NCBI RefSeq assembly: GCF_022819085.1
Contig: NZ_JALHAG010000013.1
Span: forward strand, 23,548 to 87,547
DNA length: 64,000 nucleotides
Origin: Planococcus ruber
GTDB lineage: Bacteria > Bacillota > Bacilli > Bacillales_A > Planococcaceae
Direction of reading: 5' to 3'
Made by a program: the position numbers and the translations under genes
The notes under the pieces: model-generated
Database searches by the model: none
What the model saw: the letters and a program-made list of their open reading frames with translations, nothing else
What the model was told of the DNA's origin: nothing
Part shown: positions 46,044-55,666 of the stretch, one piece after another
Layout: every line of letters begins with the position of its first letter
How positions within the stretch are numbered: the first letter of the stretch is position 1

Positions 46044-47096
46044 TTATGGCGTCGTGCTGACCATTCCCTCCAACCCCGGATTTTCCGGAATGAGATGGAT
46101 CCATGTTTTGCCCGGTGCCAACTTTACAGGTTCACCATTCTGAACCGGGACCAGCATGCCATTTTCTACAGTCCATTCAGCTTCAAGCCGGCCGCCTCCA
46201 TGGAAAACAAGCGCATCTCCGCCGCTTTCCAGATCAATCGCCAATCTTCCCATGTCGTCAATGACGTCATGGGCCGTTTCAAAAAATAAAACATTAGCAA
46301 CTTCCATGACTTCGAGCGACTCTTTATCGCCTGTCAAAACCCCGCCTGAAGACCGGCTGTATCGATGGGTCGTTTCATCATATGTATAGACATTTCGAAA
46401 CATGGGATCTGCACCGTATGCGACTTCAATCGAAGAAGCCTGTTCCATCAGTTTAGCACTTTCAGAGTTGTCATAAAAATGATATGCTGACTCTCCTTTA
46501 AAAGAAGATGCAGCCCCCACCATTTCCATTCCTGTTTTTATATTATCAAAAGTGATATAGGAATTATGCGGCGCAATCCGGTCTGTGGAACGCTGGAACA
46601 GCGTGCCGTCGAACGCCATGCCGTTGATGTGGTCGACGGCTCCTGCATCCAGCAGCCTCTTCGCATCCGGGCTATAGCCGTGCGCTACGAAAAAAGCATC
46701 ATAATTTGCGGCCAACTCGACAAAATAATCACGCGCACTGCGAATCGGGCCGACTTGGTTCGGCAGTTCGCTCTGGTAAAGCGCTAAAAATCGGGTAACG
46801 TTTCCTTCTGCCAACAATTCAAACACCATATCTGCTTCTGTTAAACCTGTTTGCGGCCTTGCAGCCGGATGGTTGTTGATAACCGCCATTACGGGCCGTT
46901 GGGTCAATTCCTGTTGAGACGCCACTCCTGTAAAAGGAGCCATGAAATTTTCCGTTTCTTCAACCGGCAAGTTGGGTTCCACAATTTCTTCCGGCTCAGC
47001 CGGCTCTTCTTTTTTCTCATTCACCATCCAAAAGACAGCAGCTGCAGCTGCTGCCAAGAGGACGATTCCACCTATAATCCATGTCTTTTTTTTCAT
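46044..47096 (-). CDS. yerB: DUF3048 domain protein (YerB-like)
   Basis: 350 residues. One N-terminal membrane helix (IIGGIVLLAAAAAAVFWMV) is followed by an acidic linker (EEPAEPEEIVEP) and two DUF3048 domains with the block RPVMAVINNHPAARPQTGL and GPIRSARDYFVELA. B. subtilis YerB is a predicted lipoprotein, but here no Cys follows the hydrophobic stretch, so it is membrane-anchored by the helix. ATG 47096 is 9 bases after GAGG; an ATG two codons earlier overlaps the preceding stop region. Function unknown. Confidence 0.85.
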   Translation of the reverse strand: MKKKTWIIGGIVLLAAAAAAVFWMVNEKKEEPAEPEEIVEPNLPVEETENFMAPFTGVASQQELTQRPVMAVINNHPAARPQTGLTEADMVFELLAEGNVTRFLALYQSELPNQVGPIRSARDYFVELAANYDAFFVAHGYSPDAKRLLDAGAVDHINGMAFDGTLFQRSTDRIAPHNSYITFDNIKTGMEMVGAASSFKGESAYHFYDNSESAKLMEQASSIEVAYGADPMFRNVYTYDETTHRYSRSSGGVLTGDKESLEVMEVANVLFFETAHDVIDDMGRLAIDLESGGDALVFHGGGRLEAEWTVENGMLVPVQNGEPVKLAPGKTWIHLIPENPGLEGMVSTTP

Positions 47097-47102
47097 CGCC
47101 AT

Positions 47103-48833
47103 TTACCTCATGAATGCCGGAAATAAGACTTTTTTATTCATCACATCGTAGATGCCTCTTTGGGTGATGCGGACATACGGCAAATGGGTCGCCTGCAAGA
47201 ATAAGAGCGTATAGATCGCATCCCCTTTTGAATAGCCCCGGTCTTTCAGCGCTTTTTTCAACGCCATTTCCTGGGCAATCAATTCTTCCATCGGCAGCTC
47301 AGACATCACTCCGCCAATCGGAAGCGGGAGCGAACAAACCGTTTCGCCTTCTTCCACAAGGACTATTCCGCCTTTCAAACGCTTCAATTCGTCGAAAGCG
47401 AGCCACATGTCTTTTCGGCTTTTGCCGATTAGAATGATGTCGCCGGTATTCGAATACGAAGACGCAAAGCCGCTGACACCGGAAGCAAAACCTTTAATCA
47501 ACGTGTTTACGCGCCATTTCCCGTGCTTATCCAGCAGCATCAAAAAACTTTCTTCATGATCTTGTGAAAGGGTTCCGTCATGGGTATCGACACTTACCGA
47601 ATAAGGCTTGGTAATGACATCATTGATCATTTCTATTCCAAAGGGCATCGAAAATTGGAAATCGTCTTCTGTCAAATCAAAGTCGAGCTCCAAGTCCGGC
47701 ATCACGGACCAATCGATTTTCGGCAAGTCCATAACTTTCTTGCCGTCCCGTTTTAGCCACACCCCTTTTGAAATTACGCCGGTTGGCACCGGGTTATCCA
47801 GCGAGTCCAGTATATTCAAGTTGGCAAAACGCCCAGTCGCTATCAATCCGTGAAGGCTCGTTACATTGTAATACCGGGCGACGTTATAAGACGCCATCAT
47901 ATAGGCATCTATCGCCGGCACTCCCGCTTCCAAAGCGATTTTGATGCAAAGGTCCATCACGCCGTCCAAGTGGAAACCAGGCGTGGAGCCGTCTGTCGTC
48001 ATCATCAACTTGTCAAAAACATTCAGCTCTTTTTCCACAACGCCTTTCAGCAAACCTGGCAAATCCGGCCGGATCGAAGAATGGCGAAGCGTTACGCCAT
48101 AGCCGTGAAGCAGGCGCATTTCCACTTCTTCGACGGTCATTGCTTCGTGGTCTCCATCGGCGCCAAGCAAACGCATGCGCGCCAACGTTTTTTCAGATGC
48201 GCCCGGGAAATGCCCTTCAATTTTTTTCAGGCTCATCTTCGCTTTTTGAATCCAATAAAGCATTTGGTCATCGCCGGCTAAAAGCTTCGGCCATCCCGTC
48301 AATTCTCCGCCTAGCCAAACATCGGTACGATCCAGCCATTCCCCGACCGATTTCGAAGTGAATAACCGGTCCTCTTCGCTCAGTTCTGTCTGTGAGTCGA
48401 ACCGGGTCCACCAATAAAAGTTAAACGGCAGCTCTGCCATTTCATCCAGTAATGAAAACGCTTTCTCGTTTTCCAATGATAAAAACAAGGTCAAGTTGTC
48501 GGAAAGGAACGTTGTCGTTCCGCCTTGGGCAGCATAATTCGCAAACGTTTGAGGATTATAAAGCTGATAAGGGTGGACATGGGGTTCGATATAACCCGGT
48601 ACAATGTATTTCCCTTCCATATCAATCACTTCTGTCGATGCATCGACTTTCGCCATATCCGGCCCTGCATAAACGATGCGATCTCCTTTGATCCAAATGT
48701 TTCCGGTCATCCATTTTTTGAAAATGCCATGCAAATAAGTCGCATTTACCAATAAGAGATCCGGTGCTAATTTTTTATCGATAATTTCAAGCTGCTGTCT
48801 GATTTCTGTATTTCTCCATAATGGGTTTCCCAT
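47103..48833 (-). CDS. yerA: Adenine deaminase family protein (YerA-like)
   Basis: 576 residues of the amidohydrolase superfamily resembling adenine deaminase and matching B. subtilis YerA in position. The N-terminal metal motif is PGYIEPHVHPYQLYNP (HxH) near 86. LGGELTGWPKLL and the late LRHSSIRPDL and TTDGSTPGFHLDG (metal Asp) stretches fit. The sequence departs from classical AdeC in several places, so the substrate may not be adenine. ATG 48833 is 6 bases after AAGGTG; an in-frame GTG three codons earlier overlaps that site. First of yerA-yerB-yerC. Confidence 0.82.
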   Translation of the reverse strand: MGNPLWRNTEIRQQLEIIDKKLAPDLLLVNATYLHGIFKKWMTGNIWIKGDRIVYAGPDMAKVDASTEVIDMEGKYIVPGYIEPHVHPYQLYNPQTFANYAAQGGTTTFLSDNLTLFLSLENEKAFSLLDEMAELPFNFYWWTRFDSQTELSEEDRLFTSKSVGEWLDRTDVWLGGELTGWPKLLAGDDQMLYWIQKAKMSLKKIEGHFPGASEKTLARMRLLGADGDHEAMTVEEVEMRLLHGYGVTLRHSSIRPDLPGLLKGVVEKELNVFDKLMMTTDGSTPGFHLDGVMDLCIKIALEAGVPAIDAYMMASYNVARYYNVTSLHGLIATGRFANLNILDSLDNPVPTGVISKGVWLKRDGKKVMDLPKIDWSVMPDLELDFDLTEDDFQFSMPFGIEMINDVITKPYSVSVDTHDGTLSQDHEESFLMLLDKHGKWRVNTLIKGFASGVSGFASSYSNTGDIILIGKSRKDMWLAFDELKRLKGGIVLVEEGETVCSLPLPIGGVMSELPMEELIAQEMALKKALKDRGYSKGDAIYTLLFLQATHLPYVRITQRGIYDVMNKKVLFPAFMR

Positions 48834-48942
48834 ATCCGGCACCTTCTTCCTCTGTCTCTATGCATAATATCGTAGCATAATAATGCATGAAAATACAGAG
48901 AGGCCTGGATAATACTAGAACATTCTGGCCATAATCGGACAC

Positions 48943-48974
48943 AAAAAATCCACGCCAGGAGCGTGGATTTTCTT
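48943..48974. terminator. Terminator after the GNAT gene
   Basis: AAAATCCACGC / GCGTGGATTTT stem with flanking A- and T-runs. Confidence 0.85.
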
Positions 48975-49564
48975 CATTTGGCAGTTGTAGAATTGAACGG
49001 ATCCAAGACATTCTCTTTTTCTTCTTTATTGAATGACAACACTTTAGAAGTCGGCTCATATGATTCACCGTAAAAATGCTCGTCTTTGTACGTATGAATA
49101 TCTTCATACATTTTCTTCATCGCTTCGAAAATTTCTTCTTCCGATTCGTTGTTCGGCGCCCAGTAAAGGATTTCCATTGAATTCTCTTCGCCTGTCGCTA
49201 GTGAACGGCGGCAATAGCCGATGGAAGCGGCATGCTGGAAGCCTTCTCTCGCATAGAAGCGCAAGCGCTTTTCAGTATCCGTATCTTCATAGTTTACCGG
49301 TTCCACTTCCAGAATAATCGGCTTGTTCTTGTCTTTCAGCATTTGCAAAGTTTTCTTCCCTAAGCCCATGCCGCGTGATTCTTTCGAGACGAATAAATAG
49401 TCGACAAATGAGAAAGTCGGAAACTCGGCATACATCAAGACGTGGTAAGGTCCTTCATCTTTATGGTAAACATTGCCTTTTTCTTTCAGCAACGTGTCCA
49501 TATGCTCTTTTGATTTCATTTCTTCTACTGGGAAATACTGATTTAGTTTTTCGTACCAATTCAT
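48974..49564 (-). CDS. GNAT family N-acetyltransferase (YjbC-like)
   Basis: 196 residues. The acetyl-CoA site is LFVSKESRGMGLGKKTLQML at about 58-77, and RLRFYAREGFQHA follows near 105. An extra C-terminal section of about 70 acidic residues is rich in Glu and ends with a Lys. It resembles B. subtilis YjbC, a stress-linked acetyltransferase; acceptor unknown. ATG 49564 has AAAGGAG upstream. Stands alone between purD and yerA. Confidence 0.8.
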   Translation of the reverse strand: MNWYEKLNQYFPVEEMKSKEHMDTLLKEKGNVYHKDEGPYHVLMYAEFPTFSFVDYLFVSKESRGMGLGKKTLQMLKDKNKPIILEVEPVNYEDTDTEKRLRFYAREGFQHAASIGYCRRSLATGEENSMEILYWAPNNESEEEIFEAMKKMYEDIHTYKDEHFYGESYEPTSKVLSFNKEEKENVLDPFNSTTAK

Positions 49565-49714
49565 AGTTTGTGCTCCTTTCAAATTTGGGTGCCCTGCTGA
49601 TTTTGTTTCGGGAGTCTTGCTAACTAGTTCGTTATGGAGTGTGATTAAGAGGTAAAAGTGGGCAGTTGAAAATCCTCAACTCAATTTTTAATACCCCAAG
49701 GGCGGGGAATTAAA

Positions 49715-49753
49715 CAAAAAATGACACATCTTCGATAAGAATTTGTGTCATTT
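49715..49753 (-). terminator. Terminator of the purine operon
   Basis: AAATGACACA / TGTGTCATTT stem, then TTTTTTG on the minus strand, 16 bp after purD. Confidence 0.85.
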
Positions 49754-49768
49754 ATCAGTTTAACATAT

Positions 49769-51025
49769 TCAATTTTCTATTGCACGCCATCCGATGTCTG
49801 TCCGGTAGAAGTAGCCAAGCCACTCAAGCTTGTCCAATTCTTCGTAGACTTTATCCTGGGCAGCGGAGAGCGACTCGCCTTTCGCTGAAACGAGCAGGAC
49901 ACGGCCGCCGTTGCCGACGAACCCATTCGGGGTTTCCCGTGTTCCGGCATGCACCACTTCCACGTCCCTGAGTTCTTCGAAATTCGGCAACAAGATGCCC
50001 TTTTCGATTTCCCCAGGGTATCCGTCAGCCGCAATGACCACACCAAGCATAGCCTGGCCTTCCCATTTCAAATCAAATTTCCGGCCATCTAAAATGGCAT
50101 CCAGAAAGGCACCGAAATCCGAGGCCATTTTCGGCAACACCACTTGCGTTTCAGGATCCCCGAAACGGGCATTAAATTCGATGACTTTCGGACCTTCTGC
50201 CGTCAGAATAATGCCGGCATATAAAATTCCATTGAATGGCGTTCCTTCTGCCGCCATTGCGCCGATAGCCGGATCGACAATGGTGCCGAACGTTTCTTCG
50301 ATGACGGCTTCAGAAATCTGCGGCACTGGGGAGTAGGCTCCCATGCCGCCTGTATTTGGTCCTCTATCGCCGTCAAAGGCACGTTTATGGTCTTGGGAAA
50401 TCGGCATGGGATAGATTTCGCCGTCCTGCACAAATGACATGAACGAAAACTCTTCGCCGGCAAGAAACTCTTCGATGACTACCCGGGAACCCGACTCTCC
50501 GAACTTCTGCCCTTCAAGCATGTCTTTTACGGCCGCAATCGCTTCTTCTTCAGAAGCGGCCACAACAACGCCTTTGCCAGCTGCAAGCCCATCCGCTTTA
50601 ATGACTATCGGAGCGCCCGTCGATCGAATAAATTGGATGGCAGGCTCAACTTCCGTAAACGTTTCGTAGGCAGCTGTCGGAATGCCGTATTTCTTCATCA
50701 ACTCCTTCGCAAATGCTTTGCTGCCTTCGATTTGTGCCGCTTCTTTTGAAGGCCCGAAAATACGAAGTCCACGGCTCTTGAAAAAGTCGACGATCCCAGC
50801 AGCTAACGGCTGTTCCGGTCCAACAAACGTGAAAGCGATGTTCTTCGCTGCCGCAAATTCTGCAAGTTCAGTGAAGTCCATTTCATCAATCTCCACCAAT
50901 TCTGCATCGCTGCGTATTCCATCATTCCCCGGCGCTGCATAAACTTGATCAACAGATGCCGAACGGGCAAACTGGCGGACAATGGCGTGTTCTCTTCCGC
51001 CTCTTCCGATAACTAAAACGTTCAT
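49769..51025 (-). CDS. purD: Phosphoribosylamine-glycine ligase
   Basis: 418 residues, ATP-grasp enzyme joining glycine to phosphoribosylamine (step 2 of purine synthesis). The opening MNVLVIGRGGREHAI, KADGLAAGKGVVVA near 141, and EFNARFGDPETQVVLP near 282 are standard. Last gene of the twelve-gene operon, 17 bp after purH. GGAGGTG precedes the ATG. Confidence 0.96.
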   Translation of the reverse strand: MNVLVIGRGGREHAIVRQFARSASVDQVYAAPGNDGIRSDAELVEIDEMDFTELAEFAAAKNIAFTFVGPEQPLAAGIVDFFKSRGLRIFGPSKEAAQIEGSKAFAKELMKKYGIPTAAYETFTEVEPAIQFIRSTGAPIVIKADGLAAGKGVVVAASEEEAIAAVKDMLEGQKFGESGSRVVIEEFLAGEEFSFMSFVQDGEIYPMPISQDHKRAFDGDRGPNTGGMGAYSPVPQISEAVIEETFGTIVDPAIGAMAAEGTPFNGILYAGIILTAEGPKVIEFNARFGDPETQVVLPKMASDFGAFLDAILDGRKFDLKWEGQAMLGVVIAADGYPGEIEKGILLPNFEELRDVEVVHAGTRETPNGFVGNGGRVLLVSAKGESLSAAQDKVYEELDKLEWLGYFYRTDIGWRAIEN

Positions 51026-51042
51026 CTCTGGTCACCTCCGGC

Positions 51043-52578
51043 TTAGTGTTTGAAATGGCGAACGCCTGTAAAGATCATGGCAATGCCATATTCATTCGCT
51101 TTATCAATGGACTCCTGATCTTTCTTCGAACCGCCTGGCTGAATAATCGCCTTAATGCCGGCTTTTGCCGCTGCTTCTACAGTATCTGCCATCGGGAAGA
51201 ACGCATCTGATGCCATGACAGCGTCTTGTGCTTGGTCTCCCGCTTGCTCCAAGGCAATTTTTGCCGAGCCGACCCGGTTCATTTGTCCTGCGCCGACGCC
51301 TAACGTCATCGCAGAATTGCAGACGACGATCGCATTGGATTTCACGTGTTTCACCACGCTCCAGCCAAGTTTCAATGCTTCCAACTCTTCTGCTGTCGGT
51401 TCCCGGTCGGTCGCAACGGATATTTCCGCTTCATCGTAGCCGAACGTATCCGGTTGTTGGACCAAAAGTCCGCCTTCTACTGCAACTGTATTCCATTTGT
51501 CTTGTTTCGTGCGGCTAAATGGAATGGTCAATAAACGAATATTCTTCTTCTGCGTCAATATTTCAATTGCTTCTTGCGTGAAAGAAGGGGCAATGATAAT
51601 TTCAAGGAAAATTTCGGATAATTGTTGTGCCGTTTCAGCATCCACTTCACGGTTGAGTGCAACAATGCCGCCGAAAATGGAAGTTGGATCCGCTTCATAG
51701 GCTTTATTGAACGCGGCAGAAATCGTTTCGCCGGTTCCAACGCCGCACGGGTTCATGTGTTTGACGGCTACAGCAGCCGGTTTTGTAAATTCTTTGATGA
51801 TCTGAAGCGCCGCATTGGCATCCTGGATGTTATTGTAGGACAATTCCTTGCCATGCAATTGGTCCGCATGGGCAATCGAGAAATCCGACCCAAGCGGGCT
51901 GCGGTAAAATGCCGCTTTTTGATGCGGATTTTCCCCGTAGCGAAGCGGCTGCTGCAATTCATAGGTAAGCGTCAATTGATCGGGGTATTCTTCACCCGTC
52001 AAGTCCGTTAAGTAATTGGAGATATAGGAGTCATAAGCAGCTGTATGGCGGAAGACTTTTGCTGCCAGCCGGCGACGCGTTTCCGGAGTCGTCGCTTGTC
52101 CGCTCTGCAATTCATTCACTACTGCTGCGTAGTCCTGCGAATCCACGATGACCGTCACATAAGCATGGTTTTTCGCAGCAGAACGGAGCATCGTCGGGCC
52201 GCCGATATCGATATTTTCAATCGCATCGTCAACCGTTACGCCTGGCTTTGAAATCGTTTCACGGAATGGGTATAAATTAACGCATACAATCTCAATTGGG
52301 GAGATGCCGTTTTCAGCCATTTCATGTTGATGCGCAGCATCGTCATGTTTAGCCAAAAGACCGCCGTGGATTAAAGGATGCAAGGTTTTGACGCGTCCGC
52401 CCAGAATTTCGGGGAATTTCGTGATTTCATCAACCGCGGTGATCGCCACGCCGTTTTCTTCCAAAAAGCGTTTTGTTCCGCCTGTAGATAAGATTTCATA
52501 ATCCATTTTTTCCAGTTCCTGCGCAAACTCCAGGATGCCTGATTTATCCGATACACTAAGCAAAGCTCTTTTTTTCAC
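51043..52578 (-). CDS. purH: Bifunctional AICAR transformylase / IMP cyclohydrolase
   Basis: 511 residues performing the last two steps to IMP. The N-terminal cyclohydrolase domain (about 1-195) begins [16 protein letters not shown]; the transformylase domain follows with [14 protein letters not shown] near 215 and [14 protein letters not shown] near 265. The start is GTG at 52578 with AGGAGG upstream. It follows purN by 30 bp. Confidence 0.96.
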   Translation of the reverse strand: MKKRALLSVSDKSGILEFAQELEKMDYEILSTGGTKRFLEENGVAITAVDEITKFPEILGGRVKTLHPLIHGGLLAKHDDAAHQHEMAENGISPIEIVCVNLYPFRETISKPGVTVDDAIENIDIGGPTMLRSAAKNHAYVTVIVDSQDYAAVVNELQSGQATTPETRRRLAAKVFRHTAAYDSYISNYLTDLTGEEYPDQLTLTYELQQPLRYGENPHQKAAFYRSPLGSDFSIAHADQLHGKELSYNNIQDANAALQIIKEFTKPAAVAVKHMNPCGVGTGETISAAFNKAYEADPTSIFGGIVALNREVDAETAQQLSEIFLEIIIAPSFTQEAIEILTQKKNIRLLTIPFSRTKQDKWNTVAVEGGLLVQQPDTFGYDEAEISVATDREPTAEELEALKLGWSVVKHVKSNAIVVCNSAMTLGVGAGQMNRVGSAKIALEQAGDQAQDAVMASDAFFPMADTVEAAAKAGIKAIIQPGGSKKDQESIDKANEYGIAMIFTGVRHFKH

Positions 52579-52608
52579 AATATGTCCTCCTAAAATACTG
52601 CAGATGGT

Positions 52609-53181
52609 TTACTGATTGAATAATTGCTGCAAAGTTGCAGGATATAGCTGATGTTCAATTTCGTGGATTTCTTTTTCGACCGCTTCACGTGTACGCCCCT
52701 CAACCGCAAACGACTGCTGGGCAATGATTTTGCCAGTGTCCATTCCAGCGTCGACGTAATGGACCGTCACTCCTGCAAATTCAGCGCCTGCTGCAAGCGT
52801 CTGGCCGATGGCATCTTTTCCGGGAAAAGCCGGCAGCACTGAGGGGTGGATATTGATGATGCGATTTTCAAAGGCTTGAAGCAAGACCGGCCCAATCAAT
52901 CTCATATACCCCGCCAATACAATCCATTCTACACCTAAACTCTGGAGCTTTTCCTTTAACATCTCTTCGTATAGCTGCTTTGAATCGTATTCAGACGGAA
53001 GAAAAGCAAAAGATGGGACGCCAAGCTTTTCCGCACGTTCTACGACAAAAGCGGCCGGGCGATCGGTCACAACCAACGCCAATTCTGCCTGCAGTTCCCC
53101 CCGTTGGATCGAGTCGGCGATCGCTTGAAAATTAGAGCCGTTTCCAGAAGCGAAAACGGCCATTTTGGGTTTATTGTTCAT
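52609..53181 (-). CDS. purN: Phosphoribosylglycinamide formyltransferase (folate-dependent)
   Basis: 190 residues. The opening [15 protein letters not shown] (phosphate loop), the catalytic Asn-His-Asp in [13 protein letters not shown] near 107 and [13 protein letters not shown] near 138 identify PurN, step 3 of the pathway. It overlaps the end of purM by about 10 bases. Three starts are possible (53193, 53181 and 53163); 53181 gives the usual length, but 53193 has the stronger AGGGGAAC upstream. Confidence 0.94.
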   Translation of the reverse strand: MNNKPKMAVFASGNGSNFQAIADSIQRGELQAELALVVTDRPAAFVVERAEKLGVPSFAFLPSEYDSKQLYEEMLKEKLQSLGVEWIVLAGYMRLIGPVLLQAFENRIINIHPSVLPAFPGKDAIGQTLAAGAEFAGVTVHYVDAGMDTGKIIAQQSFAVEGRTREAVEKEIHEIEHQLYPATLQQLFNQ

Positions 53182-54232
53182 CGAGGGTCCCATCCTGTTC
53201 CCCTGTAAATTGCACACCGGACTTGCCGGAAACCTGGCCAATGATGTATGCCTGCTCCCCGCTCGCTATCGCCGATGCCAATACTCGCTCGGCATCTTCT
53301 GGCGCAGCAGCTACGACAAAGCCGATGCCTGCATTGAAAACAGAGAACAAATCGCGGTCGGTCAATGAACCTTTTTCCTGCAGCATTTCGAAAATGCGGA
53401 GAACCGGCCAGCTGCCAAGTTCAATTTCTGCACCTAAGCCATCCGGCATCATGCGCGGCAAGTTTTCAATAAATCCTCCGCCAGTGACATGAGCCATCCC
53501 ATGAATGTCAACTTCTTTGGCAATGGCAGCGATCGTTTTCGCATAAATTTTCGTCGGCGTCAGCAATTCATTGCCAAGCGGCCCTAAATCTTCAAAGCTT
53601 TCGATAATTTGGTCCAGCTGGTAATGGTGCTGTTCAAAAACGATGTTGCGCACGAGTGAATAGCCGTTCGAATGGATGCCGCTTGAAGCGAGCCCAATCA
53701 AAACATCACCCTGCTGAATTTTTTCGCCCGTGACAATTTCTGATTTTTCTGCCGCCCCTACTGCAAATCCCGCGATGTCGTATTCGTCGGCTTCATAAAG
53801 CCCCGGCATTTCCGCCGTTTCGCCGCCAATCAAGGCAGCGCCTGCCTGGACACAGCCGTCCGCTATCCCTTTGACAATTTGCTCGATCTTTTCAGGGACA
53901 GCTTTTCCGACGGCAATATAATCAAGGAAAAATAGCGGTGCCGCCCCTTGTGCAACGATGTCATTAACGCACATTGCTACGCAATCGATGCCGATTGTGT
54001 CGTGGCGGTCTGCCAGGAATGCCAGCTTCAATTTGGTGCCGACGCCATCCGTTCCAGAAACAAGAACCGGTTCTTTCAAGTTCAGCTCAGACAAATCGAA
54101 CATGCCGCCAAAGCCGCCGAATGCTCCCAGCATTCCTTTTCGCGCCGTGCGCTCCACATGGGATTTCATTCGGTTGACTGCTTCATAGCCTGCTTCAATA
54201 TTCACGCCTGCCTGTTCGTATGCTTTTGACAT
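53171..54232 (-). CDS. purM: Phosphoribosylformylglycinamidine cyclo-ligase
   Basis: 353 residues, AIR synthetase (step 5). The opening [19 protein letters not shown], the ATP-binding [15 protein letters not shown] near 59 and [16 protein letters not shown] near 180 are diagnostic; [14 protein letters not shown] lies near 247. The end is slightly longer than usual and overlaps purN. AAGGGGGA precedes the ATG. It follows purF by 12 bp. Confidence 0.96.
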   Translation of the reverse strand: MSKAYEQAGVNIEAGYEAVNRMKSHVERTARKGMLGAFGGFGGMFDLSELNLKEPVLVSGTDGVGTKLKLAFLADRHDTIGIDCVAMCVNDIVAQGAAPLFFLDYIAVGKAVPEKIEQIVKGIADGCVQAGAALIGGETAEMPGLYEADEYDIAGFAVGAAEKSEIVTGEKIQQGDVLIGLASSGIHSNGYSLVRNIVFEQHHYQLDQIIESFEDLGPLGNELLTPTKIYAKTIAAIAKEVDIHGMAHVTGGGFIENLPRMMPDGLGAEIELGSWPVLRIFEMLQEKGSLTDRDLFSVFNAGIGFVVAAAPEDAERVLASAIASGEQAYIIGQVSGKSGVQFTGEQDGTLDEQ

Positions 54233-54244
54233 GCCGGTTCCCCC

Positions 54245-55666
54245 TTATTTCACTTTCTCTTTTTCATGCGGCAGCACCGTATCCGGAAAAATATTCGTCG
54301 GGTACTCGCCTGTAAAGCACGCTAGACAATGGCCGCATTTTGGACCTGGATCGGTTCTTCCGATATTTTGCACCATGCCGTCCACTGACAAAAACGTCAG
54401 CGAATCCGCGCCGATGATTTCGCGCATTTCTTCCACCGAATTGTTCGCTGCGATCAGTTCGCCCGAAGTGGAAATGTCGATGCCGTAAAAGCAAGGGCTC
54501 TTGATTGGCGGTGAACTGATCACCACATGCACTTCCGTCGCTCCTGCATCTTTCAGCAAATTCACAATGCGCCGCGACGTCGTTCCACGCACAATTGAAT
54601 CGTCCACCATGATGACGCGTTTGCCTTTTACGACTTGGCGCACCGGAGATAATTTCATTTTCACGCCTTGTTCACGCAAATCTTGGGAAGGCTGGATAAA
54701 TGTCCGGCCGACGTAGCGGTTTTTGATCAACCCAAGCTCATAAGGGATGCCGCTTTCTTCTGAAAATCCGATCGCTGCCGAAATGCTGGAATCCGGAACG
54801 CCTGTCACCACATCTGCATCGATGTGGATTTCTTTCGCCAATTGTTTCCCGAGGCGTTTCCGTGCTGCGTGCACGTTGATGCCGTCAATGTCCGAATCCG
54901 GACGCGAGAAGTAGACATATTCCATCGTACAGATAGACCGTTCCTGCGGGTACGCAAAACGTTCCGCCCGCAAGCCGTCGTCCGTGATCACCAAAAACTC
55001 ACCCGGCTCTACCGAACGGACAAATTCCGCCCCGATGATATCAAAAGCGCAGGTTTCTGAAGCGACGACCCAGGCGTCTCCCAGTTTCCCAAGGGAAAGC
55101 GGGCGCAGGCCGTTCGGGTCAAGCGCAACATACATCGCTTCTTCTTTCAAAATCACACAGGCAAACGCCCCTTTTAGGAGAGACAGTGCATTTTTCGCCT
55201 GCTCTTCAAACGTTGCATAGCCGCTGCGTTTAATTAAATGCGCGAGCACTTCCGTATCCGAAGTGGTTTGGAAGATGCTGCCTTGGCGTTCCAAATGGCT
55301 TTTTAATTCCGTCGCATTGACCAAATTGCCGTTATGGGAAATGGCCAGGCTGCCGGTGGTCGAATTGAACAGCAAAGGCTGGACGTTTTCAATTCCGCTT
55401 CCTCCTGCTGTTGCGTAGCGGACATGGGCGATTGCCCCTGTGCCTGCGATCGCTTCGATTTTCTCCGGTGTAAAGACCTCGCTGACCATGCCTTCGCCTT
55501 TTAGCGCTTTTAAATAATTTTTATCGGTCGAAACAATCCCTGCGCCTTCTTGGCCGCGATGCTGCAAGGCATGCAGCCCGTAGTACGAAAGCTGCGCTGC
55601 ATTGGCATGTCCCCAGATTCCGAAAATGCCGCATTCTTCATTTAACCCTCTGATTTCAGCAAGCAT
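54245..55666 (-). CDS. purF: Amidophosphoribosyltransferase
   Basis: 473 residues, the first committed enzyme. [11 protein letters not shown] is a propeptide of 11 residues, after which Cys12 (ECGIFG) becomes the N-terminal nucleophile. The PRPP loop is [18 protein letters not shown] near 345-362. C-terminal cysteines ([14 protein letters not shown]) near 440 bind the 4Fe-4S cluster seen in B. subtilis PurF. ATG 55666 has AAAGGAG upstream and lies within the end of purL. Confidence 0.96.
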   Translation of the reverse strand: MLAEIRGLNEECGIFGIWGHANAAQLSYYGLHALQHRGQEGAGIVSTDKNYLKALKGEGMVSEVFTPEKIEAIAGTGAIAHVRYATAGGSGIENVQPLLFNSTTGSLAISHNGNLVNATELKSHLERQGSIFQTTSDTEVLAHLIKRSGYATFEEQAKNALSLLKGAFACVILKEEAMYVALDPNGLRPLSLGKLGDAWVVASETCAFDIIGAEFVRSVEPGEFLVITDDGLRAERFAYPQERSICTMEYVYFSRPDSDIDGINVHAARKRLGKQLAKEIHIDADVVTGVPDSSISAAIGFSEESGIPYELGLIKNRYVGRTFIQPSQDLREQGVKMKLSPVRQVVKGKRVIMVDDSIVRGTTSRRIVNLLKDAGATEVHVVISSPPIKSPCFYGIDISTSGELIAANNSVEEMREIIGADSLTFLSVDGMVQNIGRTDPGPKCGHCLACFTGEYPTNIFPDTVLPHEKEKVK

